Shown: positions 45,948 through 58,007 of the stretch, one piece after another
How the letters are laid out: the number at the start of each line of letters is the position of its first letter
Position numbering within the stretch: position 1 is the first letter of the stretch
Assembly: GCA_024741835.1 (NCBI GenBank)
Contig: JAENRP010000075.1
Location: 1-64,000 of the forward strand
Source of the DNA: Diplocarpon mali
Taxonomy: Eukaryota; Ascomycota; Leotiomycetes; Helotiales; Drepanopezizaceae
Length of the DNA stretch: 64,000 nucleotides
Direction: 5' to 3'
Notes under the pieces: generated by a model
What the model was told of the DNA's origin: nothing
Database searches by the model: none
What the model saw: the letters and a program-made list of their open reading frames with translations, nothing else
Translations under genes and position numbers: made by a program

Positions 45948-48770
45948 TCAGATGTGTTCTGGACCAGGCGAAACGTTCTCGAGAAGCGAATTTCAAGCGA
46001 GATATTCCTATTCGCTAAGACCCTGCTCGGCTCGAAAGATTACCGACTTTTTAGGAAACTTGCATAGTTCGCAACTTTTCTTAGTTGTTGTAAAGTGGGG
46101 TAATCACTTCCCGTTAGCGTAGCTTCAACTCTAATAAGAATATGTATCTGGGTATCAACTGTGCTGAAAGCCTGTTTGGATTCAAATTTTATCTATCGCG
46201 CGAATGATAAGTAAAAGCCCGTTTTCTAGCTCTTTGTCTTTCGTGATAAGGGAGCGTGATTAGTGGTTGGGCTCTAGTTTTTAGTATTTGATGACTGATT
46301 AGAGATCGTGTTCGAAGATTCTGATTGAAAAAAGAGCTGTAATTAGTCTTCCTATTAGGCTTTTCTAGTTAAGCTCTAGAGGTCGGATCGGCTCTCCGTG
46401 ATTATCATTTTCCTAACTAAGGCCTTATTTTTCGGAAAGCTTTACTTAAGATCTCCACAGCTCTCTACTGCAATTAAATCTTATTATTGTAGTTGCAGAA
46501 ATACTACTCCTCCACTTCTTTTCCTACTTATTTCCTTTTTTCTACGAGCTTCTAGTTTTCCCTTTCTAATGTACTTTATTAGTTCTAAATAATAGATAGC
46601 AGGAACGGGATGTGTTATAGTCGGATCAGATTTTTGGAGAAGTGGATATGAAAATTCCTTAAATTCACTCTTAGCCTATTATATTTGTAGGAGGCACTAA
46701 TTTCTTAAATGGAAGTCTAAATCATAACTTACTTAATAGCTGTTCCCTTTACGTCTTAGGCAAATATAGTTTTAGGGAGACGGCGACTCAATACCTGTTC
46801 GCGGTGTCTTCTACGAACCTGCAGATTCTTTTAAAGATTTTGCAAAGCCGAGATCAAGTCCTTCCGACTACGAAATAATCAAACCCCTAAGCCGAATAAA
46901 GCTAGAAATTCTCGGAAGCTCAAATTTAAATAATTTTCACTACTTCTTTTATAAATACCCTCTACTTTCGACCTCTACTTGGGTGCTTCGAGACTCTTCA
47001 GATATATGCCTACGACTAAAGGAAGGGCTTAATAATATATACGGAGGAGAATAAAGCGGGTTATAGTTTATGAGGAAAAGGAAAAGAAGAGAGGTTACGT
47101 TTCAAAGTTTCGGAGCTTCGAAGATTCTCTTTAAAAGCTTAGTTCGACAAAAAGGGTTGTAATTGATAGCTGCCGCTACTTAGAAAGACGATTAACATAA
47201 TGAAATAAATATTTATATAAGCAAATAAGGTATGTCCTAAGATAAAGAAGTTAAGGCGAGTCTGTCTATCCAGGCATTTCTTCGAGAATACACTTAGCGA
47301 GACCTAGAAAGAATATCTATCAACTAAGACATAAGTTAGACTCTTATCTAGGGAACCAGGTTGTTTGAGTATAGTGGACCAAATACAGATTTCAAGGAGT
47401 TTTATACTAGTTTCTTCTCATACTTGATCCGACTATCGCGTTTTTTGCTCGTGTTATATAGTTTTGAACTAGTAAAGTACATGAAGAGGAAAATAAAACT
47501 AAATAGTTTCACAAAGATACAAGTGACTGAATCTAGCGCCGGTCACTACACTACAGCGCATTAGCGCCTGACTGTTTTCTAGCATTTACGCTGGGGGCAA
47601 GCGAGCTACCATAAAGAGCCTATACCGGAAACATATCCAAAAACATTCATATATGCCTTGCTTGAAAAGATTGCGCTAACGTCTCTCAAAGCAGGCAAAT
47701 AGAAAATCGATCAAATATATTCTGTGTTGCATTTTTATTCTGTGGGATATGACATGAATGCTATTATTCTCAACAATTATTTGTCCAATAAAACCACCTG
47801 GGCAGGCTTCCATCTCCTTTGCTATACTTCAGCCAATTCAGCATAGATTAAATCCACTTTTACGTTATTTCCCAAAGCAGACTAGGTAATGGAGAGAAGG
47901 TGCAGCGTCAGTAGTTCAATACGCGAGGACCCATTTGGATTCCAAAAGACGATGTTCCAGATCAAGTAAGACGAGCCTGGATTGATATTTTAGCAAAGGC
48001 ATGATCCAAATCCCAGCACGCCGGTGTTAAGTGAATCAGATCAGCCGGAAACTCACGATCATACATATAGAGAAACACAGCCCTCGCAGCATACACTGTC
48101 AAAACATGACATCAAATACAACCCACCAATAATCAGCAGAACTGCCAGAAAGCGCTCCAAAGCTCTTCAATAATGCGGGGCAAATATTTATTGAACGTTA
48201 TGGTACAGTTTGAAAGCTGTTCTCGGCTTCATAATCGTCAAGTGACGGCAAAGTCTGCATGTTTACTACCTACCTCGTAAGCGAAATACTGGCTTCGGCT
48301 CAAGAACAGTAATTGGTGGCTCGCAGTCAGATCTCACATACTTCCAGAGAGCTCCGAATCTCACCAAAAATGACATGTGAAGTTTGACTCGCATTTGTTT
48401 TTCGACATCCATCACAAAGCACGATATCCAACTTCCCAGTGCCTGCATCACTAAAGCGATTTCTCGTAACTTATATACCCACTGGTAATAGTTTACTTCT
48501 CTGAAAATGGATTAATGATGCATGTTTCTATCACTCGTTTATAATATCAAATGCTTTTGTGTACTTCTCTCTCCATACGCATTTTCACGCTTTCAAGTCT
48601 CTCAATTTAATTTAAATGAACGGTTGCATAACCTACTGGTTTCTCAATGGCTGAGATATTCATCAGCTAGACTCCCTTGAACTTTTATTCAAACATTTTG
48701 TGCCCATTTCAGTAACCCAACAAGACACAACTATTCATTTCAAAATCTACCAAGACTTATTGGCCATCCT
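45948..48770. other. AT-rich stretch, probably decayed repeat DNA
   Basis: This region has markedly more A and T than its surroundings, stops in all frames, and no coding stretch I trust. Around 46800-47160 the sequence still reads like a mutated coding region, with many TAA/TAG, as expected if a transposon was degraded by C-to-T mutation (RIP). No terminal repeats or target duplication were identified. A minus frame with an ATG near 48449, ending at 48266 (reading RFGALWKYVRSDCEPPITVL), looks somewhat protein-like and could be a gene fragment. Confidence 0.45.
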
Positions 48771-49490
48771 TCAACTCTCGTCCCCTCCAATCTTCTCCCA
48801 AATGCTCCCCCCGTCCACCACCTCAAGCCTCAGCACTAGGCCTCTCTTCATCTGCTTCAAGCTCCGTCCAGCCAGCCCCTCCCTAACAGCATCCCTAACG
48901 CAACTCCACCAGATTCCCACTCTGTCTCCCCTCGTATCTAATTTACCCTCCCCATCCCCATCTAAAGCCCCCTCAACCACAAAGGTAACCTCCTCCAGCG
49001 CCTCGAACTCTCTCATGAGCGTATACACCCAGTCTCCCTTCCCTCCCGCATATCCCAACAAATCAAAGCCCAAGCCCCCACACGAGCCCCCAACCTCTCC
49101 ATACAACACCCGCACTCTCCTGACGCTCTCCTTCCCCGCGCCCAGCCCTGCAAAGGCCTTCGCGATACCTGGACATGCTAATGTGAAGGTCGCGTGCTGG
49201 TAATACAACGACTTGGGTAGACATGAAAAAGCCGGCGAGGACAGCGAGAGCGGCGCCAGGGCGTGTAGTGGGAGATGCAGATTTGTTTTTGTGAGGGTGA
49301 GGGGTGGGAGGGAGGCGTAGTAGTCGGCGGCTATCTGGTGCAGGACTTCGGGTGGGAGGACAAGGAGGGGGAAAACTTGTACTGTAGTTGGAGCTGGCTT
49401 TGGATCCAGGGCTTTAGATTTGAGAACGAGGTTCTGGTTCCTTTGTTCGGAATTAAGATTGGTCAGGGTGCTGCACGTCGATGAAGCCAT
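48771..49490 (-). CDS. F-box-like protein of unknown function
   Basis: Single exon of 239 residues with an ATG at 49490. Near residues 40-60 it reads FPLLVLPPEVLHQIAADYYA, which resembles the start of an F-box (LPxEVL...I). F-box proteins link substrates to SCF ubiquitin ligases through Skp1. The remainder has short Leu-rich stretches (LHLPLHALAPLSLSSPAFSC) and a segment like FEALEEVTFVVEGALDGDGE, common in fungal F-box-type proteins with degenerate C-termini. No substrate can be named. A long + frame opposite (48700-49203) is a shadow. It follows the AT-rich stretch. Confidence 0.5.
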   Translation of the reverse strand: MASSTCSTLTNLNSEQRNQNLVLKSKALDPKPAPTTVQVFPLLVLPPEVLHQIAADYYASLPPLTLTKTNLHLPLHALAPLSLSSPAFSCLPKSLYYQHATFTLACPGIAKAFAGLGAGKESVRRVRVLYGEVGGSCGGLGFDLLGYAGGKGDWVYTLMREFEALEEVTFVVEGALDGDGEGKLDTRGDRVGIWWSCVRDAVREGLAGRSLKQMKRGLVLRLEVVDGGSIWEKIGGDES

Positions 49491-50239
49491 TTCCTTTTAT
49501 CGCTGGTGAATTGTGGGATACAGCTTTTGTTTTTTGGTATAATATGACAGCCTAAACTTGGAGCTGGAATCTTGTGGGCAGCTGCTGATTTATGAATTTG
49601 TGATTGTACTTACACTTATACAGACCAAGAAGAGCAGAACTGTGAGGGAGATGCGCGTTCGAAGTGTATTTGAGCAAGTTTGAGAGACTTGCCAAGAATT
49701 AATAGACGACAAGGTCGTGTCTCAGGGAATACCATCGTCCAAGACTTCTCAGGCGAGCGGATACTTGGAGCTGCGTGAAGGGGCCTGGGAGGCAGAACAG
49801 ACCAAAGTACCTTGAAGGGTAGTCGATTACAATGTCACGTGGTGTAGTGACTCGCTTACCCCCTTTTCTTTTCCTCTACTCCTGTCTTCCCAGAGCTTTA
49901 GAGCCAAACGAATTAGTTCCACCTGGTACATAATATTAGAGTCTCAATTCAAAGAAGTCTCTGACGACTCGAAGGTTCATCTATTCAGCCAAGTTAACAA
50001 GTACTCATAGCACCTTACCTTAACGCACTACATGAGCTGAAGAGAAGAAGGGCTATGGTATGACTTGAGTTCGAAACCATGTTATGAGCTCGTCTAATTT
50101 AACAATAGCGCCATCTCCAGCTTCCATACAAGTGCCCCGAATATGCTGCCAACCCAGATATCACTGATCTCAAGCAGATGCTGGCCATCCCAAGGCTCGG
50201 GCTCTAGACATCCGTATTCAACAGCAATCCCGTTTCATC
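49491..50239. other. Intergenic, nothing recognised
   Basis: Holds the promoter side of the F-box-like gene and the 3' region of PXMP4. No features seen. Confidence 0.5.
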
Positions 50240-51146
50240 CTATTTATTGTAGATCAAAAAATTTCTCAAGCTATCCCAGTTATCGCTCTGCACATAAATA
50301 TAGTCCATGCTACTCTTTAGCCCACTCTGCACCGTATCCGGATACCACCTAAAGAGCCACATCACGCTGCCCCAGCTCATCGCCGCAAAAACCGGCCACG
50401 CATCGTGCGCTATCCGTTTCGAGAGCTCGGGGGACTTTATTATTCCGAGCGAGGGTTGGATGGAGAGCTTTGCTAGGGCGAGGCAGACTCTTGCGAAGAC
50501 TATTTCCAGATATTAGCCAGCCGACCATCAATCCCAACACATCAACGCAACAAAAGAGCCCGGGATTTTATGGAAAGGGACACTAACTGAATATTACAAT
50601 CTGTTTACTAACAGAGCTAACGTGGCCTCTCTTACTACGCCTCCCGAACACCAAATAACCGCCCAGTAACCCCGCAAAAAACGTATCGTACGGCCCCTCC
50701 TTACCCGGATCACTGCCCATGTGCTTGAGCGCCAGCATTGTCAGCTTGTACGCCGTCGCGTACTTCGCCAGATTCTGAGCGTGAGTCTTCGTCGCTCGTA
50801 GTATCAGGCCTACCTTCTCACGCACGGTGCCAGATCGGAAGAGGAAGATCATGCTGCGTCCCCAACCGTCAGCCCAAGCTTCATTTACTATGTATGTATG
50901 TTTCTTTATGTATATTTGTATGTTTTTCTGTACGAGTGGAAGGACGTACACCAGTGCATGCGGAAATCGTACTTTAGCTCCGTATACAGCGCCATTTCGC
51001 GCAGCTTTCACGACGGCGAGGTAATCCGCATACTTGGGATTGAGAATCACGCTCTCAAGTGCGCTCTGTAAACCTCATCAGCAAATCCCTTACAATGATA
51101 AGTTTACGAGACAGGAACATACCTTGACCGCATCAACAGTCGCCAT
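50240..51146 (-). CDS. PXMP4: Peroxisomal membrane protein 4 (PMP24, Tim17/22/23-like fold)
   Basis: Four exons: 51146-51123, 51065-50950, 50853-50588 and 50499-50240, joined in phase to 221 residues. The family are multi-helix peroxisomal membrane proteins related to Tim17/Tim22/Tim23; their exact transport role is not established. Diagnostic blocks: LNPKYADYLAVVKAARNGAV, YGAKVRFPHALV spliced to MIFLFRSGTVREKVGLILRA, YDTFFAGLLGGYLVFG, IFARVCLALAKLSIQ, AAMSWGSVMWLFRWYPDTVQ, SMDYIYVQSDNWDSLRNFLI and the ending YNK. Exon 3 has a longer retained open frame, which I excluded because the spliced junction recreates HALVMIFLFRSG. It diverges from RPF2. Confidence 0.9.
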
Positions 51147-51597
51147 GTTTGCGTCCCGGCTACTTAGCCTCGGCAACTCGTCTCTTGCAACCTTCAAACG
51201 TCGCTGCACCGCGCGGCAGAGGAAAGAGGTAGCTACCGCGGAGTGAGCATCGGTCTCGTCTGTCTCCTTTCAAGTGCCGAGAATGGGGGGTGATCGAAAA
51301 GTTGTGTTTAAAGGTAGTTGTGAGGCCTCCCGGTGTGATAGACGTATGCTTCATGCCGACAAGATCTTATTATCCCGTACCCCCCCCCATTGCAGGGATG
51401 TCAGACGTGTGCAGAGCATTTGCCATGTGAAAGCGCTAATATGGACACCAGGCACCAAGCGTGTGTGCCTGGATTTATTTCTATCGATTAGAGCGCTCCA
51501 CAATAATTTTTCGATAGCGTAACTTTCGCATTGTCAGATTGGAGCTGGGAATTCATAGATCACATCACCAGTTCGCAACCCGCAACCTCAATCCAAG
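51147..51597. promoter_or_regulatory. Divergent promoter region PXMP4 / RPF2
   Basis: These 451 bp separate opposite start codons. Short frames in it are uninformative; no specific element could be assigned. Confidence 0.45.
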
Positions 51598-52639
51598 ATG
51601 TTGCGCCAAATGTACCTACCTACCATCTTATATTCTCTCCCTAACTTCTGAGGTTTAGTTCCAATGCTAACATCCCACAAGCAAACCCCGCAATGCACGC
51701 TCCAAGAGAGCCCTCGACAAAAAAGCCCCCAAAGCTGTCGAGAACCCTAGAACCGCGCTTTTCTTGCGCGGCACAACCTGTACGCAGGTAGTACAAGATG
51801 CGCTCACAGACCTGTATCAGCTGCGAATTCCTCTCGCCAAGAAGTTTACGAAGAAGAATGCCATCCACCCCTTCGACTCAGCCGACTCCCTCGAGTTCTT
51901 CTCCGAGAAGAACGACGCTTCCATGCTGGTGTTCGGGAGCAGCAGCAAAAAGCGCCCACATGGAATCACCTTCGTGCGGACCTTCAATTACAAGGTGCTG
52001 GATATGCTGGAGCTGGGGCTTGATGCGGAGAGCTGGAGGAGCTTGACCCAGTTCAAGAATAAGAAATGTGCAGTGGGACTCAAGCCGATGCTGTTATTCT
52101 CCGGTACGCCATTTGAGGGGCCTATTAGCAGCGAGTATACATTGGCCAAGAGCTTCTTCATAGATTTCTTCAAGGGAGAACCCGCGGATAAGGTTGATGT
52201 TGAGGGGTTGCAGTATATGGTGTCAATTTCGGCGCGGGATACGGTGGATGGGGAGGATGTCAAACCGAAATTACATCTGAGAGTCTATTTGATTAGGACG
52301 AAACGGAGTGGGCAAAAGTTACCGAGAGTTGAGGTCGAGGAGATGGGGCCGAGAATGGATTTCAGTGTGGGCCGAGTCCAGGAGGCGGATGAGAGTGTGA
52401 TGAAAGAAGCGTTGAGGAGAGCGAGGACGAGCCAAGAGCGACCAAAGAAGAATATCAGCACAGATATTGTGGGTGATAAGATGGGTAGGATACATCTGGG
52501 CAAGCAAGATCTGAAGGAGCTGCAGACGAGGAAGATGAAGGGATTGAAGAGAAGTCGGGATGTGCCTGACTCTGAAGATGAAGAACTGGAGGAAGAAATT
52601 ATTGAGGAGAAGTCTGTCAAGAAATCAAAGAGAGACTAG
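51598..52639 (+). CDS. RPF2: Ribosome production factor 2 (Brix domain)
   Basis: Two exons, 51598-51611 and 51682-52639, give 323 residues. Rpf2 with Rrs1 delivers 5S RNP to the pre-60S particle in the nucleolus. The tiny first exon (MLRQ plus two bases) joins KPRNARSKRALDKKAPKAVE. The Brix domain spans roughly residues 27-235, with ALFLRGTTCTQVVQDALTDL, HGITFVRTFNYKVLDMLELG and PRVEVEEMGPRMDFSVGRVQ. The C-terminus is acidic/basic (DSEDEELEEEIIEEKSVKKS), as usual for the family. The start is set by the intron: the long exon alone begins mid-frame. It diverges from PXMP4. Confidence 0.93.
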
Positions 52640-53166
52640 GCTTTGGGGGGTGACTCTATTTCGACGGTGTTTGGAGTTGATGAGGTTTGGTCTCTGGGGG
52701 TCTGAAACTGAGATTGCTATTAAGGCTAGCGCAAAAGCTATGATTTCGCTGCTTTCGGTAGTCTTGAAGATACAAATACATAAGTAACACCTGTGATTTT
52801 CAGACTCTGTGAACTCCATATCGCAAAGACACCAAATGCCACCTTGCTTGGGACCTATTTGAGAAGGCAAGCCTTCCCGAAAGTCTAGCCTCCTCAAACA
52901 ACTTCTTCCATAAAAAGTAGCCAAGCCTTATCAGTCTACTAGGACTTGAAGCCACTGATTTGAAGAATTGGAGCAAATGAAATAGCCGGTCGGCTCCAAG
53001 CCAGCACACCAATGAGGGTTTCGAACAGCGTGTGTATGATGCTTTCGGCAAAACATATCCATCGCATTCGGAGTATTCACGTTACCATTCTAAGAATATC
53101 ACCATATCAGCACCGCACCAATAAACTCTAGTTTGAATCGGGCACACAAAATTTGATGTCAACAAC
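52640..53166. other. Intergenic, nothing recognised
   Basis: 3' region of RPF2 facing the broken BTB gene. No coding or structural feature supported. Confidence 0.5.
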
Positions 53167-53797
53167 TTATATGGAGAAATGCCAGACCTTCTGAGCTTTA
53201 TTCAGGAACGCGCTCATGGAAGAACTCTTGCCAGTAAATATCAATTGAGAAGTCGAAGCATATCGTCTCTCTCCCTTTTTCACTATTTCCCTGAGACCTT
53301 TATCGTGCACGTCACTCGCGAAGTCCAAGAGCTTGCGCGTCAGATCCTTTGCCTTTTTATTTTCATATAAATAACGGTTGATACCAATCGCCAATATATC
53401 TTGCCTCTGATACCAATGCCTTTCCATCCAGCGCTGCAACATAGCGTCAATGGCACAATTCTGGAGGCCTTCTGTCTCATATCTGATCCGTGGACATAGA
53501 GTCGTGCGAACAATCCCCATGTCGTAATTGGTGTTGGCATCACGAAAATAGCTATTATCTAGGCTGGTAGAAACACAGATCTTTCCATGGTACATCCAGT
53601 AGCACGCACATTGCTTTCGCGGCATCAGGACATTCGATAAGATGAATTCTTTTTGAACAAATGTTAAGTTGTGGCCAGAAGCCCGGACTCTCACTGTACA
53701 GAAATTCTCGGTGCACCTTGAGAGGAGCTTGGCTGTGCAACGGAATCACTTGCAGCTTAATGATATCTTCAAAAGAGCTAAGAAAGGTCAGCGTCAC
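53167..53797 (-). pseudogene. BTB/POZ-domain gene with a frameshift
   Basis: The minus strand carries the halves of one BTB-type protein in two frames. The first (53797-53555) reads LKVHREFLYSESPGFWPQLN and RIHLIECPDAAKAMCVLLDV. The second (53694-53167) takes over at MYHGKICVSTSLDNSYF and continues through MGIVRTTLCPRIRYETEGLQ and NCAIDAMLQRWMERHWYQRQ to a stop. Fungal BTB proteins usually read ...LLDWMYxG without a break, so the switch falls exactly inside that conserved spot (about 53588-53600). No GT-AG intron would bridge it. No ATG precedes the first half either. I infer loss of a few bases, perhaps between TGGAT direct repeats. BTB domains mediate dimerisation and Cul3 binding. Confidence 0.6.
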
Positions 53798-54473
53798 ATT
53801 GAACCGCGATACTTTAAGCCAAAAGTGAGCATACTACATCAGTCGATACGTCTTGCGTGAGCACTCTTCATCGTAAAGATCTTGAGAAGCGTGCTTGGTA
53901 CCGGCTGATGTAAAGGTTGACAGCGCCGGCACACTGACTCAATTAGCCTGCAATAACACGTAGCAGCAGTGTGGGATATAATACTCTTGAGTACTTGCGT
54001 CTATATAAATCGTTTACCAGCCCTCGCCGAGATCCTCAATGGTAGGCACGCCGTTGCCGACACGAGTAACTGTTGTGGCCTCGTTGGCTCGACTCGAACT
54101 CATGGCCTTTCGGAGCCCCGAGTCTGTAATGTCTTAACTTCTGCCTCCGAGTTGACAGCAGCCAAGAGTGGAGCAGACGATATACATTCTGGGAAGACCG
54201 GTAGGAGCAGATCTGGAGTAGCTCGCCGAACACCAGGAGAGGCAGCCACGAAAACCTACGTTTCCAAATCAGAAGATTACCAGCCGTACGAAGTGACCAA
54301 TGTGTCGATATTGATAATGAGCGCCAGTCTCGTATGAGAAAAAATGGCAAACGGTAAATTTGGGTTCCCTTTTAGTTTTTAGCCAGTCGAGTCCGGACAT
54401 ATGCAAAACGGGCTTCCTCAACAGCACCGTCCATGGATGTCGTATCTAGAAGAACAGAGTCTAAGCTTGCCAT
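53798..54473. other. Intergenic; possible tRNA-like scrap
   Basis: No gene. At 54078-54130 (minus) a GAGTTCGAGTC word beside a short palindrome resembles a tRNA T-arm, but its stem does not pair with canonical geometry and no other arms could be found. Confidence 0.4.
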
Positions 54474-55459
54474 CTAAACCTTAATCGTCTTCAAGAGTCT
54501 ATCCTCAACGCCCAACAATGTGTACTCATGAGCCAACACAGCTAAGTTCTCCGCCTCGCCCCGGAATTGCTTGTCCGGATCAACACCAGGCCCGAACATC
54601 TGTGCTCCAGCTCCCGGACCCATTTGACCCATTTGCTGCGCGGTTTGACTGGCAGCTACACTCCATTAGTCTCCTATCTTCGGTAATGGGACGAGGGGAA
54701 TACTCACCATTATCACTTCCAAGCAAGTACGTGAAGACCGACTGTAGTCCAAAGATACAAAGCACATACCAGGAAATGGAAGACATCCACTGCGGGTCCA
54801 TATCCCTGGTTGCCACGCCCGCTTGCAACATACTCTTGAATTTAATAGTCAACGGGAATGGCAATCGGACTGCCACCACTCAGCATCATCCCTTAAAAAT
54901 ATTGTGGACCAAGACCTACTGATAACAAAACCACTAAAGAAAGCATTTATCCAACTCATAATCAGCGTCTGGGGCACAATCATTGCCATGTTGCCCTTCA
55001 TCATGCCCATCATGCCCTCCATAGCCGCCGGATCCGTCATCGGGTTCGGCGCCGCCTGACCCTTCTTATCCGGCTCCTTCAAGAACGCACCGCTCTCGTA
55101 CGCTGTAACGAGGTAGTCCCTGCGGGACTGGAAAGAGGCAGACGAGATGGAATTGGCGTTGGATCGCAGGTTGATGCCGCGGATGAGTGAGCGCTGCTCG
55201 CGGATGGCAGGTAGCTCTTGTTTCTTGGGCGCGGTCTGCATGAGGATTGTCGCGTAGTGGCGGAGGACTCCTGTCAATATCTATGGACTGTTAGCTCTCT
55301 GCTGCAGAGGTGAAAGAGGGGACGTACCATGACTACTGTGATGGGGATCAAAATCCAATAGCTGCACGATTGTCAACATCAATTACCCTCCAGGCAGCAG
55401 AAAACTCCTTACAAGAGTTGCGGATCCCGATGGATCGTCTGAACAGGAACTTGCGCCAT
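54474..55459 (-). CDS. EMC3: ER membrane protein complex subunit 3 (EMC3)
   Basis: Five exons: 55459-55413, 55361-55328, 55280-54920, 54869-54708 and 54655-54474, in phase, 261 residues. EMC3 is the Oxa1-superfamily insertase core of the ER membrane complex, which inserts tail-anchored and multipass proteins. Helix 1 is FYWILIPITVVM; then the cytosolic LTGVLRHYATILMQ and RDYLVTAYESGAFLKEPDKK, a Met-rich stretch (MEGMMGMMKGNMAMIVPQTL), helix SWINAFFSGFVI joined to LPFPLTIKFKSMLQAGVATR, helix SSISWYVLCIFGLQSVFTYL, GSDN and a Gly/Gln-rich tail. The order and the DxxW-type region match EMC3. It starts 201 bp from the divergent SPC2. Confidence 0.94.
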
Positions 55460-55660
55460 ATTTTGTTGCAGTATCGCTCTGGTCGAAATATTGACGACGG
55501 TCAGGTTGTCCACAAGGCAAAGACTGAGGTTGGGATAAGCACCCGCTAACTCGGAACATCCCGAGAGCTGTTCAAGACACGTTCCCCAACCCGCGCATCA
55601 CGCTCTCAGTCTGATATTCTTGCCCACGCTTTAGTATTGCTGACTTCCACAACCGTTAAC
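55460..55660. promoter_or_regulatory. 201-bp divergent promoter EMC3 / SPC2
   Basis: Short spacer between two opposite start codons of genes for ER membrane protein biogenesis, so their regulation may be shared. No specific motif could be assigned. Confidence 0.5.
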
Positions 55661-56449
55661 ATGGCAGTTTCTCAAGAGAAGATCTCTGTTCACTCTCTGG
55701 CTGGTATGTTGCATCTCCAAAATCCCAGAATATTTCTGAGCCTTCAATTCTGCTGTTCCAAACCGTTCATCAATTCGTACAACTAATACTAACACAAATC
55801 AGACCTCAAAAACACCTCCGACGACGCTGTCCCCGCGTATCTAAACTCCCTCTCCTTTAAGCAGTCGCACACCCTCACCGATATCCGGCTAGCATTAGGT
55901 TACTCAGCCTTTACCATTTGCGCTGCGACCTTCTGCTGGGACTACAAGCTCGGCTTCGACTCTACCAAGCACTACACCGCCATCGCCGTCGCCGTGTACA
56001 CAGTGCTGAACGGTATCCTCACCCTCTGGATATGGGGCGTTGAGAAAGGTACCATCTACATTGGCAGCAACGCTTCTGGCGACAAGATCCAAATCGCGTC
56101 TAAGACGGACAAGCATGTACCTATCTACAACTTGACTGTCACAACGTGGAAGGGGGGCAAGGGAAATGGTATCACAAGGGGTCTCAAGAAGCCGTTTACA
56201 AATTGGTTTAATAAGGAGGGCGCGTTTGTGGCCTTGCCATTCCAGCAGATGCTTGCGAGTGGCATTGAAGTGGTGGGCAAGGCAGATCCAGGGAAGGTTA
56301 TCAAGCCGGAGAAGAAGGTTTTGAGCGTTCAGGACGAGGGAAAGACGATGGATGATAAGTGGGCTAGTTTATTAGCAGAGAGTTCGGGAGTCGATGTTGA
56401 AGAGACGACGCCAACGAAGGGGAAGAAGAGGAGTAAGAAAGCTGCGTAA
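55661..56449 (+). CDS. SPC2: Signal peptidase complex subunit 2 (SPC2/SPC25)
   Basis: Two exons, 55661-55703 and 55803-56449 (99-nt intron), 229 residues. SPC2 is an accessory subunit of the ER signal peptidase that helps couple it to the Sec61 translocon. Start MAVSQEKISVHSLA joins DLKNTSDDAVPAYLNSLSFK, then the two membrane helices ALGYSAFTICAATFCWDY and YTAIAVAVYTVLNGILTLWI flank a short loop, and the cytosolic domain contains SKTDKHVPIYNLTVTTWKGG and a Lys-rich tail (TPTKGKKRSKKAA). Position and length of helices match the family. Confidence 0.92.
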
Positions 56450-58007
56450 ATTATTGAGGGGTATCTGTACGAAAACCAAGGATCTGAGAGCTTGAGAGGG
56501 GCTGTTGTCGAAAATCACATTGCTAGGGCGTTAGAGCACGTGATTCTGGGATTGCAAAGCCTGCGTTCATCTCTTTGGTATGTGGTTTAGCGACGTCAAG
56601 GTTCTTTTTATGCATTGTTTCTAGTTCACGATCTGATACAAATTTCAACATCCAGTCGCCCAAGACATTTAAAAGACATTTCAGCCCTAAAGCATGTTCT
56701 CTGAATCACTGCCTTAATCACTGTCTACTATAACCTATGTAAGTTGCCAAATCTACAAGAGTAGTTATCACCTGTATGCAAATCTCTCCCTGATAATTAC
56801 AAAAAAGCTCTCCTTGAATTACTCACCGTTCATAGATGGTAATATATATCTATGAAGTCGTCTCCTTTTTATCCTCTTTCATTATCAACTTGGGCTACAA
56901 AAGATAGTATTCAGCTCTTTTCGGCGCTCTACATCTCTCGCTACACTAAGAAACCAAGTCGTCTTCTCTGCCAGGCCTTCAGATCCTCCTCTCTACACCA
57001 TCCCAGAATCTCTGCACGCCGCAGACACTTTGTGACGTTATGCCGCCTTGGAAAGCTAGACAAGCATAGATAAAGATCTTCGGATTTCCATTGACCTTTA
57101 CGTTTATCAACTATGGTTTCTATATCTTTGGGCTATTATACTAGACACCAGAGTTATATGGCAGATATAGTGTAGACATCTGTGAAGATCTTCACCCACC
57201 CTTTCAAATATCAGGGCACTTTTCTATAATCCTTTCTTGCTCAAGTATCAACCCAGTAGCTCTCACACCCTCGATCCATTCCCTCATTCCATGTATGAGC
57301 AAAGTACTTACCCGCCAACCAATTTGTTCTTTGCCAAGTAACAATTACTCAGGTCTATCACCTCATAGATGAGACGTGGTTACGAGGTCGTGCCTACATG
57401 GTGATAAGCAATATTTATCTCCTCTGTCTCAAGAATGAACGCTCCAGCGAAGACAAGCATCGAACTGAATGACTGCGAGATCTTTCAGCACAAGCGACCT
57501 ATCCAAGGCATAAAACACCAATACGTAAAAATACTGTGAGCGTTGCCGGCCATCGTTTACGTTGCATTTTAGCTTCGATTCTTAAGAAATCGTAATTGCT
57601 CACGTAACAAGTGGAGATGCTGGTCACGACTTTCAACCACTGCACGTGGTTTGAGCTATTACTTAAGCAGCTGCTCGCCCTGACGAGCAGACATTCCCAT
57701 CAAGTCACGCATGCTTTACAGTATATCAAAACAAGGACATCGTGGCAATGAATTCAAACATTACGCTCTTCGTAGAATGATCTCAGCCTCCAACATCGTC
57801 AACCGAAATCAAGCCCGGAACAAATCTGACGCTTTAGCAAATAGGTCTTCACTCAAATACCTTAGGTATGTTTGTTCGTTTTGTTTTCTCGTCTACCATC
57901 CCGAGGCAAATCTATCCATCAATCTAGTCCCAACACCACGCCATGCAACCACTAAACACACCAAACGAAGCAAGCCCGTCAACGCAAAGTAACGTTTATC
58001 TCCCAAT
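56450..58007. other. Intergenic, 1.6 kb, nothing recognised
   Basis: AT-leaning spacer between the convergent ends of SPC2 and MMS19. Small frames (for example + 56852-57073 and + 57711-57992) lack support. No repeat or RNA gene seen. Confidence 0.5.

Noticed and set aside
54060..54135. tRNA T-arm-like GAGTTCGAGTC beside a short palindrome (minus strand)
   Set aside because: The T-stem does not pair in canonical geometry and no D or anticodon arm is present.
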